A stretch of 38,855 nucleotides of DNA from JAAYBY01 sp964654125. Its GTDB lineage: Bacteria; Bacillota; Clostridia; Saccharofermentanales; UBA5734. Positions 7,128 to 15,355 of this stretch are shown piece by piece. Both the position numbers and the translations under genes were made by a program. The notes beneath the pieces are model-generated. The model searched no databases, was not told the DNA's origin, and worked only from the letters and a program-made list of their open reading frames with translations. Numbering within the stretch: the first letter of the stretch is position 1; the number at the start of each line of letters is the position of its first letter. The stretch covers positions 1 through 38,855 of the forward strand of contig CAZZGG010000015.1 in assembly GCA_964654125.1 (NCBI GenBank). Reading direction: 5' to 3'.

Positions 7128-9335
7128 ATGCAGAATAACAAACAAAAATCAAAAATTGATCCCTGGCAGGAAAGATTTGCCTGGTACCACTATACCCTGG
7201 ACCAGATCTTTACTGACACTGATGAGGACCTAGCCCGTACCGCAGCTGATTATCAGGCCAGTGGCATCACCAGCATCATCTTGTTCGGTACCCATTTCAG
7301 GTATTCTTTCTGGGCTTACTGGTCTGACATAGCTGATTATATCGCCCGCTTCACCAAAGCCTGCCACGCCCTGGACCTCAAAGTGATCGAACACCATTCC
7401 AGCCACCTGACCTACCGCTTGCAAAATACTGCTGACTGGAAAAAGAGCCTGGCCCTGACTTCAGTCGGACCAGCAGTTGGACCACTCAAGCTGGATGATT
7501 TTCTAGAAACATCCCAGGCCAATCCTGTTCTGGCCGGGGCTCATCTGGATGATTTTGCCCAGATGGATGGTTCCACAGGCCAGCCGGCCCTTTCCTCCTA
7601 TATCCATACTGAAGGCAAGAACATGGATTGGCTCTTCAAGCACTATAACGGAAATGCTCATTGCTTCAACCACCCTGCCTATAAGGAATCCTATTGGCAG
7701 CACATCCAAGAGATCATCACAAAGGCCAATATTGACGGCATCATGAATGATGATGTGCAATGGTTTGGCGGCGGCAACACCTGTTCCTGCCAGCATTGCC
7801 GCAGTTTGTTCAAAGAAGAGTACGGCTTTGATCTGCCTGAGCCGGCCGACTGGCTGGATTTTTTTGAAGACTATGACAATGGACAGTACCTGGCCTGGAA
7901 AAAGTTCAAGAAAAAATCCAGCGGTGATTTCCACCGCTGGCTGGATGGCAAATACCAGAGCATTGGCTTTATGCCCCTTAGGCCGGCTTATTGTGCTGAA
8001 GTGCTGCCCTTTGATACCACCTGCTATGGCTTTGAGGCAGCAGCAGAGCTGTGGGATTATATCTTCCAGGAATGCTGCGGCATCATCCGTTACTCCTATG
8101 TCTGCTTTGCCGGTGAAGCCATCCACCGCTACGCTATGGCCCAGCGCTACGGTGTGCCGCCCATGGCCCTGCTCTATCCCAGAACAGAAGACTCCATGTA
8201 TGCCGCCTGGGCCCTGTGCCGTTCCTGGGGCCAGATGTACACCGGAACCGGTGGTCTGGGTTCAGAGCTACACGATAAGGTCTACCGCCAATTTGAGGAA
8301 AACTACGCACTTTACCTAGACCGGCCCAGCAAGCAGGCCGATCTTGCTTTCTATTTTTCTGAAAGTACCCGCGACTATTCCGATCAGGATGCTCCGCAAA
8401 AATACCAAAAGCCCTATATGAGCTATCTGGAATCTGCTTATGTGTCAGGATTGATGCCGGATATGGTCTTTCGCACTGACAGCCTTGACCAGCTGGCCAA
8501 AGCCAAGCTGATTGTCCTGCCCTATATCGCTGTCATCAGCGACAGCGAGCTGGCTACCCTGCGCAGCTATGTGGAAAATGGCGGCAGGCTGATCATCCTG
8601 GGTCCCTTTGCCAGCAGAGATGAAAATGGTAGGCGCCGCCGCTATGACAAAATCCTGGCCCAGCTGGGTCTTAAAACAAAATTGCTGGGCCAGCCTTACC
8701 GGGGCAAAGAGCTGCTTGACTTTGCCGGCCGCTCGGCAGAATTTGGCCAGGCAGTGGCCCGGTATGTCCTGGAGCCGGCCGGAGATATCATTGCCAGAGG
8801 CGATAATGGTGAAGTGCTGGCTGTTAAAGAACGGCTGGGCCAGGGTTATGTGATCGTACATCCAGGCGATGTTTCAGAAAATCCGATCCAGGCAGCCATC
8901 TGGCCCCGTGGTGCAACACCAGTTGATGCTTCTGTTTTACCCAGGATGCGCCAGACCAATGGCCGCCTTTTAGAAATACTCAGCCAAGGCAAAAAGATTG
9001 AGCACGATCTGCCCGACCTGCAGGTTTCTCTTTTCACAGCGGGTGGAGCAACAAGCATCCATCTGGTCAACACTAGGGGCATGCTGCCGCAAGAAGATGC
9101 AATTGGCACAACAGAAGACCCCATCCCGGCCTTTGTTGCTGGAGCAAAAAAGCTGGCTGCTTTCTCCCTAAGGCTGCACGATTGGACCGAAAAACCAACC
9201 CGGGCCTGGCTGGCTTCACCGGAGCAAGCAGGCAGGATCACAGTGGAAACCAGCCTGCAAGATGATACACTTGTCATAACAGTGCCGGACCAGGCTTTTG
9301 CTGGTTATGGCCTGCTGGTCTTGGAATATAACTAA
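7128..9335 (+). CDS. Putative glycoside hydrolase, GH42-like architecture
   Basis: The protein has 735 aa, no signal peptide, and matches no CAZy family I can name with certainty. The N-terminal 400 residues look like a TIM barrel: WYHYTLDQIF near the start, IEHHSSHLTYR, and IDGIMNDDVQWF at about 203-212 followed by the Cys cluster CSCQHCRSLFKEEYG, a pattern seen in uncharacterised GH-A-like enzymes. Asp208/Asp209 are candidates for catalysis. Residues about 460-500 (LIVLPYIAVISDSELATL, then an NGGRLIILGP segment) resemble the trimerisation domain of GH42 beta-galactosidases. The ribosome binding site is weak. It lies between the permeases and the epimerase, so it probably acts on the imported sugar. 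Substrate and mechanism are unknown. Confidence 0.65.
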   Translation: MQNNKQKSKIDPWQERFAWYHYTLDQIFTDTDEDLARTAADYQASGITSIILFGTHFRYSFWAYWSDIADYIARFTKACHALDLKVIEHHSSHLTYRLQNTADWKKSLALTSVGPAVGPLKLDDFLETSQANPVLAGAHLDDFAQMDGSTGQPALSSYIHTEGKNMDWLFKHYNGNAHCFNHPAYKESYWQHIQEIITKANIDGIMNDDVQWFGGGNTCSCQHCRSLFKEEYGFDLPEPADWLDFFEDYDNGQYLAWKKFKKKSSGDFHRWLDGKYQSIGFMPLRPAYCAEVLPFDTTCYGFEAAAELWDYIFQECCGIIRYSYVCFAGEAIHRYAMAQRYGVPPMALLYPRTEDSMYAAWALCRSWGQMYTGTGGLGSELHDKVYRQFEENYALYLDRPSKQADLAFYFSESTRDYSDQDAPQKYQKPYMSYLESAYVSGLMPDMVFRTDSLDQLAKAKLIVLPYIAVISDSELATLRSYVENGGRLIILGPFASRDENGRRRRYDKILAQLGLKTKLLGQPYRGKELLDFAGRSAEFGQAVARYVLEPAGDIIARGDNGEVLAVKERLGQGYVIVHPGDVSENPIQAAIWPRGATPVDASVLPRMRQTNGRLLEILSQGKKIEHDLPDLQVSLFTAGGATSIHLVNTRGMLPQEDAIGTTEDPIPAFVAGAKKLAAFSLRLHDWTEKPTRAWLASPEQAGRITVETSLQDDTLVITVPDQAFAGYGLLVLEYN

Positions 9336-9355
9336 TAATAAAGGCGGTGGATAAA

Positions 9356-10531
9356 ATGGATTACAAAGAGAAATATAAAAGTGCCCTGCTGGATGACTGT
9401 GTGCCTTTTTGGACCAGCCATGGTCCTGACAAAGTAAACGGCGGTGTCTATACCTCCCTGGACCGCCAGGGCCAGGTCTATTCCCAGGACAAGTCAGTCT
9501 GGATGCAGGGGCGCTGCCTTTACACCTACTCTAGCCTGATCAATCAGTTCGGCCCCAGGCAGGACTGGTTGGAACTGGCGGCCAGCTGCCGCCAGTTCCT
9601 CAGCGACCACTGCCAGGACAGCGATGGCCGCATGTTTTTCACTGTTACTGCCGACGGCAGGCCACTGCGCAAGCGGCGCTACTTTTTTTCGGAAGCCTTC
9701 TATGTCATAGGCAATGCTGAATACGCCCGGGCCACTTCTGATCAAAAGGCCCTGGCCGAGGCCAGGGCTAAGTACGAATTCATTAAAGCTATCTATGCTG
9801 ATCCTAGCCGGGATCCCTATAAGATCACACCCAAGTCCTATGCCCAGACCAGGGCCGTAAAATCTTTTGCCCCCACCATGATCCTGCTCAACACAGCCCA
9901 CATCATGCTGCGCTGTGACCCGGCAGGAGCCGCAGGCTACCAGGCTGATGCAGCCCGTTTTGCAGCTGAATTCGTCAATGATTTTTATCATGCAGACCTG
10001 GGCCAGGTCCTGGAACACGTGGCACCGGACGGCTCATTCATTTCTGATAATTCCGCCACCAGGATAGTCAACCCGGGCCACGCCATTGAAGGCAGCTGGT
10101 TCTTGATGAACCAGGCCAGGCTGGCTAAAGATGACCGGCTGATGCAAAAGGCGATCGATATCTTTGATAACTCCATCAAGCTGGGCTGGGACCAGGAGTA
10201 CGGTGGACTCTACTACTTCATGGACGTCCTGGGCAAACCTGTCGTGGAACTGGAAGCCGACATGAAGCTGTGGTGGCCCATCACGGAAGCCTTGATCGCT
10301 TCCCTCATGGCCTTCCAGGCCAGTCAGGACCCGCAGCACTGGAACTGGTTCACTCGTCTGACTGATTATGCTTTTAGCCACTTTGCTGACTCTGAGTATG
10401 GTGAATGGTTCGGTTATCTGCACCGGGATGGCACTGTCTCCCATACCTATAAAGGTAGCACCTTCAAGGGGCCTTTCCATGTCGAAAGGGCTCTCTTGTT
10501 GGTTTATCAGATGCTAGAGGATATGGCCTAG
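9356..10531 (+). CDS. AGE-family epimerase/isomerase (GlcNAc 2-epimerase-like)
   Basis: The protein has 391 aa, the normal length for the N-acylglucosamine 2-epimerase family, an (alpha/alpha)6 barrel. Family motifs are clear: GGVYTSLDRQG near the start, VWMQGRCLYTYS, RRYFFSEAFYV, NPGHAIEGSWFLMNQ with the conserved His, MKLWWPITEAL, and FKGPFHVERALLL near the C-terminus. These His/Arg/Glu residues form the active site. The family includes GlcNAc 2-epimerase, cellobiose 2-epimerase and sugar isomerases such as YihS; the motifs lean towards GlcNAc 2-epimerase but do not settle it. The start at 9356 follows AAGGCGGTGG. It is the last gene of the sugar locus, 20 nt after the GH-like gene. Confidence 0.85.
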   Translation: MDYKEKYKSALLDDCVPFWTSHGPDKVNGGVYTSLDRQGQVYSQDKSVWMQGRCLYTYSSLINQFGPRQDWLELAASCRQFLSDHCQDSDGRMFFTVTADGRPLRKRRYFFSEAFYVIGNAEYARATSDQKALAEARAKYEFIKAIYADPSRDPYKITPKSYAQTRAVKSFAPTMILLNTAHIMLRCDPAGAAGYQADAARFAAEFVNDFYHADLGQVLEHVAPDGSFISDNSATRIVNPGHAIEGSWFLMNQARLAKDDRLMQKAIDIFDNSIKLGWDQEYGGLYYFMDVLGKPVVELEADMKLWWPITEALIASLMAFQASQDPQHWNWFTRLTDYAFSHFADSEYGEWFGYLHRDGTVSHTYKGSTFKGPFHVERALLLVYQMLEDMA

Positions 10532-10545
10532 ACCAGTATCCTGCT

Positions 10546-10571
10546 CACCTGGCTGATCTTGCTGCCAGGTG
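10546..10571 (+). terminator. Hairpin after the epimerase gene (first of two)
   Basis: CACCTGGC pairs with GCCAGGTG around a 10-nt loop, directly after the epimerase stop. No U-tract follows. It shares the words CACCTG and CAGGTG with the stronger hairpin that follows, so the two could refold together. Confidence 0.4.
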
Positions 10572-10588
10572 CAAAAACCCCAGTCTAA

Positions 10589-10627
10589 AAGACACCACCT
10601 GACAGCATGCCTGGCAGGTGGTGTCTT
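10589..10627 (+). terminator. Strong hairpin ending the sugar operon
   Basis: AAGACACCACCTG pairs perfectly (13 bp) with CAGGTGGTGTCTT, followed by AATTTGTC. The U-tract is short, but the position between the epimerase and the convergent VanZ-like gene fits a terminator, possibly serving both strands. Confidence 0.6.
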
Positions 10628-10688
10628 AATTTGTCACAGTTTGATTCAGGAAGATCATTTGCGGAGTGGCTGTGAGGTAAAATAGAGC

Positions 10689-11201
10689 TTAAAGCCTTAG
10701 ATCCTCTTCCCGTTTAACAGCCAGTTCCTGGCGCAGGTAGATGATGGTTGAGACAAGCTGGTAGAAGATAATTGCTACTACTACACCGATCATGTCGATC
10801 AGATAGTCCGACCACTGACCGGCCCGCCCGGGAATGAAGACCTGATGCAGTTCATCTGACGCAGCATAAAGGGCACAAACAATAAAGGTCAACAGAGCAT
10901 TGCGCAGATGGGCTGAGCTTGTTTCACTAAAGGCCCAGCAGGTTAGAAGAGCCAGGATAAAAAATATACCACCGTGGGCCAAGGTGCGCAGGACACCCTC
11001 AAAGCGGGCAATTGCTGCCTGATCTGCCGGCCTTTGGAAAATCTTGGTCAGGAAGCGGGCCAAAGTATTGCTGAGCTGGCCGGATTGGCTGCCTGTCTGA
11101 TGGGAAAAAATAAAAATAACGGCCATCCAGATGACAACGGCTGTCCAGGCCAAGACAATCCGCACCGGATAATGTTTAACCTGATTATTCTCTAAATACA
11201 T
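10689..11201 (-). CDS. VanZ-like membrane protein
   Basis: The protein has 170 aa and about four membrane helices: WTAVVIWMAVIFIFSHQTGS at the N-terminus, then a helix around HGGIFFILALLTCWAF, a segment LRNALLTFIVCALYAASDEL, and a C-terminal helix. The pattern FSHQ...LAH...SDELHQVFIPGRAGQWSD is the VanZ family signature; its acidic and His residues are conserved but its biochemical role is unresolved (the namesake gives low-level teicoplanin resistance). The start at 11201 is chosen for GAAGGCGG upstream; the longer frame reads back through the preceding gene. It lies 28 nt after the uracil-DNA glycosylase gene and is probably co-transcribed. It should not be read as a resistance gene. Confidence 0.75.
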   Translation of the reverse strand: MYLENNQVKHYPVRIVLAWTAVVIWMAVIFIFSHQTGSQSGQLSNTLARFLTKIFQRPADQAAIARFEGVLRTLAHGGIFFILALLTCWAFSETSSAHLRNALLTFIVCALYAASDELHQVFIPGRAGQWSDYLIDMIGVVVAIIFYQLVSTIIYLRQELAVKREEDLRL

Positions 11202-11229
11202 GCAAGAATGCCGCCTTCCCCAATGAGCA

Positions 11230-11862
11230 TTAGCCACGCCCAGCCGGCATGTCCGGCTGGTGTTGCAGGGGTTTTTGCAAACCCAGTTCTTCCAGCTTCT
11301 GCCTGACCAGGCCAAAGTCCTGCCACAGCCTGACCCGTTCATTATTATTGCGCAGGATATAGGCTGGATGAAAGGTGGGCATGATAAAATAGCCGGATTT
11401 TTCAATCCACTGGCCGCGCACCTTGGTGATACCATCGTCCCGGCCTGTAAAATGTTTATAGGCGGTTGCGCCAAGCAGAACGATTACTTTTGGTTTGACC
11501 AGTTGAAACTGTTTTCCCAGCAAGGGACGGCAGGCCTTGACCTCCTCTGGCAGGGGCGCCCTGTTTTGCGGCGGCCGGCATTTGACAATATTGCAGATAT
11601 GATAGTCCTCATCAGCCAAGCCATAGGCAGCCAGCAAGAGATCAAGCAAGCGGCCGGCAGCACCAACAAAAGGCACACCGGTCTTATCCTCTTCGGCTCC
11701 TGGACCTTCACCTATGAAAAGCAAGTCAGCCTTAGGTGCACCGCGCCAGACTACTACATTTTTTCTGGACTGGGCTAAAGCGCAATTTTGGCAACTGCGG
11801 CATAAGGCTACAAAGTTATCCCATTCCTGATTGGACACCTGTGTCATGTTGCTAAAATTCAT
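11230..11862 (-). CDS. Uracil-DNA glycosylase, family 4 (Fe-S)
   Basis: The protein has 210 aa and removes uracil from DNA as the first step of base excision repair. Family 4 (UDGa) features are complete: the active-site motif GEGPGAEED at 51-59, HPAYILRN at 165-172, and four Cys positioned for a 4Fe-4S cluster (CxxC at 24/27, Cys95 in VKCRPPQNR, Cys111). The start is ambiguous. A perfect AGGAGG abuts the ATG at 11862 with no spacer, while the next in-frame ATG at 11847 is 15 nt from it. Both spacings are poor; I keep the longer form. A terminator lies between this gene and the Smr gene upstream. Confidence 0.9.
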   Translation of the reverse strand: MNFSNMTQVSNQEWDNFVALCRSCQNCALAQSRKNVVVWRGAPKADLLFIGEGPGAEEDKTGVPFVGAAGRLLDLLLAAYGLADEDYHICNIVKCRPPQNRAPLPEEVKACRPLLGKQFQLVKPKVIVLLGATAYKHFTGRDDGITKVRGQWIEKSGYFIMPTFHPAYILRNNNERVRLWQDFGLVRQKLEELGLQKPLQHQPDMPAGRG

Positions 11863-11883
11863 CCTCCTGCACCAGATCGGGGC

Positions 11884-11940
11884 AAAAAAATCAGCTGGCA
11901 GCAGAGAAGTAGACTAAATACCCAATCTGCTCTCCAGCTG
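11884..11940 (-). terminator. Rho-independent terminator of the Smr gene
   Basis: On the minus strand CAGCTGG...AGCAGA pairs with TCTGCT...CCAGCTG with a small internal bulge, followed by ATTTTTTT. It separates the Smr gene from the uracil-DNA glycosylase gene just downstream, leaving about 20 nt for any separate promoter. It may therefore act as a partial terminator. Confidence 0.7.
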
Positions 11941-11956
11941 TCAGCTGGTTTTAACT

Positions 11957-12301
11957 TCATTTTAAGACAACAACTGTGATGCCATCATTTTGGCGACCCC
12001 AGTCAGAATCCTTATGCAAGACTGGGGCTATCTCAACAATATCTCTGCCGGCACTTTCAAAAGGCCCGAAGTTTTCGCCCGGGCAAAATGCCTTGATTGC
12101 CTTTTTCTTTAACTGCTCACAAAGATATTCATGGGCTGCCAGGCGGATAGCTCCGCCCTGGCCGGAAGAACCATAACCGTGAATAATCTTTACCGTCTTA
12201 ACACCGATTCGGCGCAGGGTCGACAGCTCAAGCTTCAGCTTAAACAAAGCCGCTTCAACTTTCGGCTTGTCTTTTTCTATGTTAATAACTGCTGTCGTCA
12301 T
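11957..12301 (-). CDS. Smr-domain protein
   Basis: The protein is 114 aa from the ATG at 12301 and consists essentially of one Smr domain, the nuclease/RNA-binding module found at the C-terminus of MutS2. The core motif is seen as VKIIHGYGSSGQGGAIR at about 40-56. It has no MutS ATPase part, so this is a stand-alone small Smr protein; such proteins are linked to RNA or branched-DNA cleavage, and the role here is unknown. The start is uncertain: GAAGGA abuts an in-frame ATG at 12313 and lies 12 nt before 12301. A promoter (TTGATT-N18-TACAAT) lies upstream. Confidence 0.75.
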   Translation of the reverse strand: MTTAVINIEKDKPKVEAALFKLKLELSTLRRIGVKTVKIIHGYGSSGQGGAIRLAAHEYLCEQLKKKAIKAFCPGENFGPFESAGRDIVEIAPVLHKDSDWGRQNDGITVVVLK

Positions 12302-12335
12302 TGATAATCGCATTCCTTCGTATCATAATAGATCT

Positions 12336-12365
12336 ATTGTAACACGAAGCTGTTCAGTCAATCAA
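12336..12365 (-). promoter_or_regulatory. Promoter of the Smr gene
   Basis: On the minus strand TTGATT (12360-12365) is followed after 18 nt by TACAAT (12336-12341), about 35 nt before the gene start. Confidence 0.5.
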
Positions 12366-12417
12366 ATGGCAGTAATCTGGCCCCGCACCAGCCCAGGCTG
12401 CCTCAGGAGCCATAGAT

Positions 12418-14511
12418 ATGGAAAAGTTTTTTTACAAAGCTGAATTAGAAGAGAGTCTGTGGTTGGAGTTACAAGAACGTCTGCCTGAGCGGATCTTTGA
12501 TTGCCATTACCATATGTATCCCGGCCACATAAAAAGTTATGCTGTCACCCAGGACCGTGCTGCTGATATCAGCTACTGGCAAGAAGCCCTGGGCAAGTTG
12601 GTGGGCCGTCAGCGCCTGGCTGGCGCCATGGTCATGCCCAGCATTGTTGAACCCGGCCAGATTGATGCAGTTAATGCCTTTGTCCGCCAAGAAGCCGCCC
12701 AATATAATGGTTTTTGTATTGCCCACCTGGTCACACCACAAGATGATCCAGCAGCAACTGAACAGTTAATTGAAAATAATCCGCAGATCACCACTTTCAA
12801 ACCCTATTTTCAATATAGTCCAGCCAAATGGGCCAGCAGGATAGACGAGTTTTTCCCCGAATGGCTGGCTGATCTGGCCGACCGGCACCAGATGTCAGTC
12901 ACCTTGCATCTGGCCCGGGAACGGGAGGCCTTAGCTGATCCGGTCAATTATCAGCTGCTCCAAAAGTACTGTGAAAAATATCCCGACATGCGCCTGATTC
13001 TGGCTCATAACGCTTTAGGTCACAATATCGAAAACCTGCGTCGGGGTCTGCCCCGGATTAAGTCCTATCCCAATATCTGGTTTGACTGTTCCGGCATCAG
13101 TGAAGCGGCTTCCAACAGTTATATCCTGGAGTATTTTGGGCCCAAGCGCCTCATGTATGGCAGTGACCTGCCTCTGGGCAACACCCTGGGTAAGATCCAC
13201 AGTGCCGGCGATGGCTTTATCGTCCAGTTTGCTAGCAGCAAAGCCTGGCCCAAACATTTTGCCACTGAGCAATATATCAAAAGCCTTTATGAATTTAACA
13301 CAGAATGCCTGATCAGCCTTTTGACAGCCGCTGACCAGTGGGGACTGACAAAAGCGGATCTGGCGGATATCTTCTATCATAATGCCGCCTGGGTCTACCG
13401 GCTGCAGGACGATGGCAGTGGACCTGCCCCAGACCGGGAGCAGTATGCTAAAGCCCGCTATCAGAAAAGCCTGGAGCGGGATTTCAGCCCCCAGGCTGGC
13501 CTTTTGGCTCAGCTTTTTACTCAGGACAACACACCAATTACTGACCTGGCCTCGCCCAAAGCACAAAACAGTCCACTGGGTTTTAGGGAGCACAGCATAG
13601 CAGCAGCAGCCCGCAAGGCGGCCAGTCTGGCCTTGCCCGGCCCCAGCGGCAGCTCTGCCAGCAGCTATGGCCAGGCTTTACTCAGCCAGCACAACTGGGC
13701 CGATGGGGCTGCTGTGACCTTCTCGGGCCAGACCGCCTTGGAGCTGGCCCTGCTTGCTGCACAAAAGCTGACGGGCCAAAACAGCCTGGCTGGCTTTATG
13801 CCTTTAGACGGCCGGCCAGATCATCTGCCTGGCCTGGTCCAGCTGCCTGTCTCCGATCCGGCCTGGCCCAGCCTCTTAGCCGGCAACCTGGCCGCCCTGC
13901 TTGTCCCGGCCGAAAGCTTTTACACAACTGACAGTGAGCTTTACCTAGGCCTGATCAAGACTGCCCGGCAAAAGAAAATCCCCTTGATCTATGATGAAAG
14001 AAGAATCGGTTTTCGCCGGCCACCCGGCAGTCTGCCGCCGGCTGTCCCCAGCCCTGCTGCGGCAATCTATGGCCCCAGCGCGGCCAATGGCTATGCTCTG
14101 GGCGCCTTAGTCGCAGCAGCAGGCTTCTGGCAGGAGGCCAATCGGCTTGCCTGGCCGGCGCCTGATGCAACTGCCCTGGCTGCAGCCCAGGCCATGCTAC
14201 TCCTGGACCCGAATATTTACAGTGAACTAGAAAAAGCAGCTGCCAATCTGGCCCGGACCTGGCAGGAGGCAGCTAACGAGACTGGCCTTGCTATCCGGCT
14301 GGAAGGGTCATCCATCTTCCCCTGCTTTAAATTTACCGGTCCGGATGCCCCTGGCCTGCACCAGGCCTATATCAGCCTGATGGCTGAGCAGGGTATCCTG
14401 GCTGACCGCTTTGCCTATATCCAGCATTGTGCTTACTATGACTACAGCCTGCATGCAAAGATCAGGCGGGCTTTTACCCGGTTAAAGGAAAATAAAGGAT
14501 TTAGCAGGTGA
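12418..14511 (+). CDS. Amidohydrolase fused to a degenerate class III aminotransferase
   Basis: The protein has 697 aa and two parts. Residues 1-330 are an amidohydrolase-2 TIM barrel: HxH in DCHYHMYP (His30, His32), Lys128, His164 in VTLHLA, His197 in ILAHNAL and Asp250 in GSDLP, so the metal site looks intact. Residues about 386-697 align with glutamate-1-semialdehyde aminotransferase-like enzymes: LGFREHSIAAAA, FSGQTALELALLAAQKLTG (aligned to SGTEA...), YDERRIGFRR (PLP-contact Asp526) and GPSAANGYALGAL. The PLP-binding Lys of GK-IIGGGxPxGA aligns with Pro553, and the usual first 50-60 aminotransferase residues are missing. The second part is therefore probably not a transaminase; a binding or structural role is inferred. 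The acetyltransferase gene follows with a near-zero gap, implying joint function. Confidence 0.75.
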   Translation: MEKFFYKAELEESLWLELQERLPERIFDCHYHMYPGHIKSYAVTQDRAADISYWQEALGKLVGRQRLAGAMVMPSIVEPGQIDAVNAFVRQEAAQYNGFCIAHLVTPQDDPAATEQLIENNPQITTFKPYFQYSPAKWASRIDEFFPEWLADLADRHQMSVTLHLAREREALADPVNYQLLQKYCEKYPDMRLILAHNALGHNIENLRRGLPRIKSYPNIWFDCSGISEAASNSYILEYFGPKRLMYGSDLPLGNTLGKIHSAGDGFIVQFASSKAWPKHFATEQYIKSLYEFNTECLISLLTAADQWGLTKADLADIFYHNAAWVYRLQDDGSGPAPDREQYAKARYQKSLERDFSPQAGLLAQLFTQDNTPITDLASPKAQNSPLGFREHSIAAAARKAASLALPGPSGSSASSYGQALLSQHNWADGAAVTFSGQTALELALLAAQKLTGQNSLAGFMPLDGRPDHLPGLVQLPVSDPAWPSLLAGNLAALLVPAESFYTTDSELYLGLIKTARQKKIPLIYDERRIGFRRPPGSLPPAVPSPAAAIYGPSAANGYALGALVAAAGFWQEANRLAWPAPDATALAAAQAMLLLDPNIYSELEKAAANLARTWQEAANETGLAIRLEGSSIFPCFKFTGPDAPGLHQAYISLMAEQGILADRFAYIQHCAYYDYSLHAKIRRAFTRLKENKGFSR

Positions 14512-14516
14512 TGCAT

Positions 14517-15350
14517 ATGGCAGAACAAGTCGTCGTTACAAAAGAAGATATTGCCCGGGCCTTGAGCGAGGTGGGCGTCACAGCCGGAAAAAGCTGCATC
14601 ATCCATTCGTCTTTAAAGAGTTTTGGCCATGTCGCAGGCGGACCCCAGACTGTCATTGAGGCAGCCAAGTCCCTTTTGACAGAAGAAGGCACCCTGATCT
14701 TCCCGACTCTGGTGCAAAAAGATTTTGCCAACGCCTACAAGAATTGGGATCTGCAGCGATCACCCTCCGATGTCGGCCTGATCAGTGAAGTTTTCCGCAC
14801 CAATCCTGATACAGTAAGAAGCGACCAGGCGACCCACTCTGTGGCAGCCTGGGGCAAGGCCAGCCAGGAGTTGACTAAAGATCACTGCGCTTTTGGCCCG
14901 CGCATGGGCGTCTTTGGTGATTATGCCTTTGCCTGGTCCTCACCCTGGCAATGGATGTATTTTCACAACACCAACCTGGTCTGCTTAGGCGTTGAGACAA
15001 GATTTAACACTTTCAAGCATTTTGTGGAGTATTGCCTGATTGAAGATGCCCTGGCCAGTATCGCAGATAAAAAAACCCGCTGCCGGGCCATGGCTGCCCT
15101 GGCTCGCCATAATGTGCCCGGGGTCTGGCCCTTCCTTGATGCCAGAAAGGCAGAAGCTCTTTTAAGGGCTAAAGGACTGGTCAGGCAGACCAGCTGTGGT
15201 CTGGCCAGCATCAGCAGTTTTCTGGCCCAGGATTATTACTCGACTATTTATCCAGCCGTGTCCAAAGATCCCCTGGCCTGGGCCGGTGCTGCTTTTGCCG
15301 GCTGGTGGCGGGAGTATATTGCTGAAAATAGCTCATGGTCCGGGAGGTGA
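14517..15350 (+). CDS. AAC(3)/YokD-family N-acetyltransferase-like protein
   Basis: The protein has 277 aa, the size of aminoglycoside 3-N-acetyltransferase family proteins, which transfer acetyl from acetyl-CoA to an amine. Family motifs are present: IIHSSLKSFGHVAGG, EGTLIFPTL, RSDQATHSVAAWG, and LVCLGVETRFNTFKHFVEY, with the His/Glu pair of the NTxxHxxEY motif. Most chromosomal members are not proven to act on aminoglycosides, and coupling to an amidohydrolase suggests another amine substrate. I chose ATG 14517 because AGGTGAT precedes it at good spacing; ATG 14511 is possible and would overlap the upstream stop. It is tightly linked to the genes on both sides. Confidence 0.75.
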   Translation: MAEQVVVTKEDIARALSEVGVTAGKSCIIHSSLKSFGHVAGGPQTVIEAAKSLLTEEGTLIFPTLVQKDFANAYKNWDLQRSPSDVGLISEVFRTNPDTVRSDQATHSVAAWGKASQELTKDHCAFGPRMGVFGDYAFAWSSPWQWMYFHNTNLVCLGVETRFNTFKHFVEYCLIEDALASIADKKTRCRAMAALARHNVPGVWPFLDARKAEALLRAKGLVRQTSCGLASISSFLAQDYYSTIYPAVSKDPLAWAGAAFAGWWREYIAENSSWSGR

Positions 15351-15355
15351 AAAGC

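Noticed and set aside
10689..11201. Glycopeptide resistance (VanZ)
   Set aside because: Only a VanZ-like membrane domain is present, with no other van genes; such proteins are widespread without a resistance role.
14517..15350. Aminoglycoside resistance gene
   Set aside because: The family match is real, but chromosomal AAC(3)/YokD-like proteins often lack this activity and the gene sits in a metabolic-looking unit with no resistance context.
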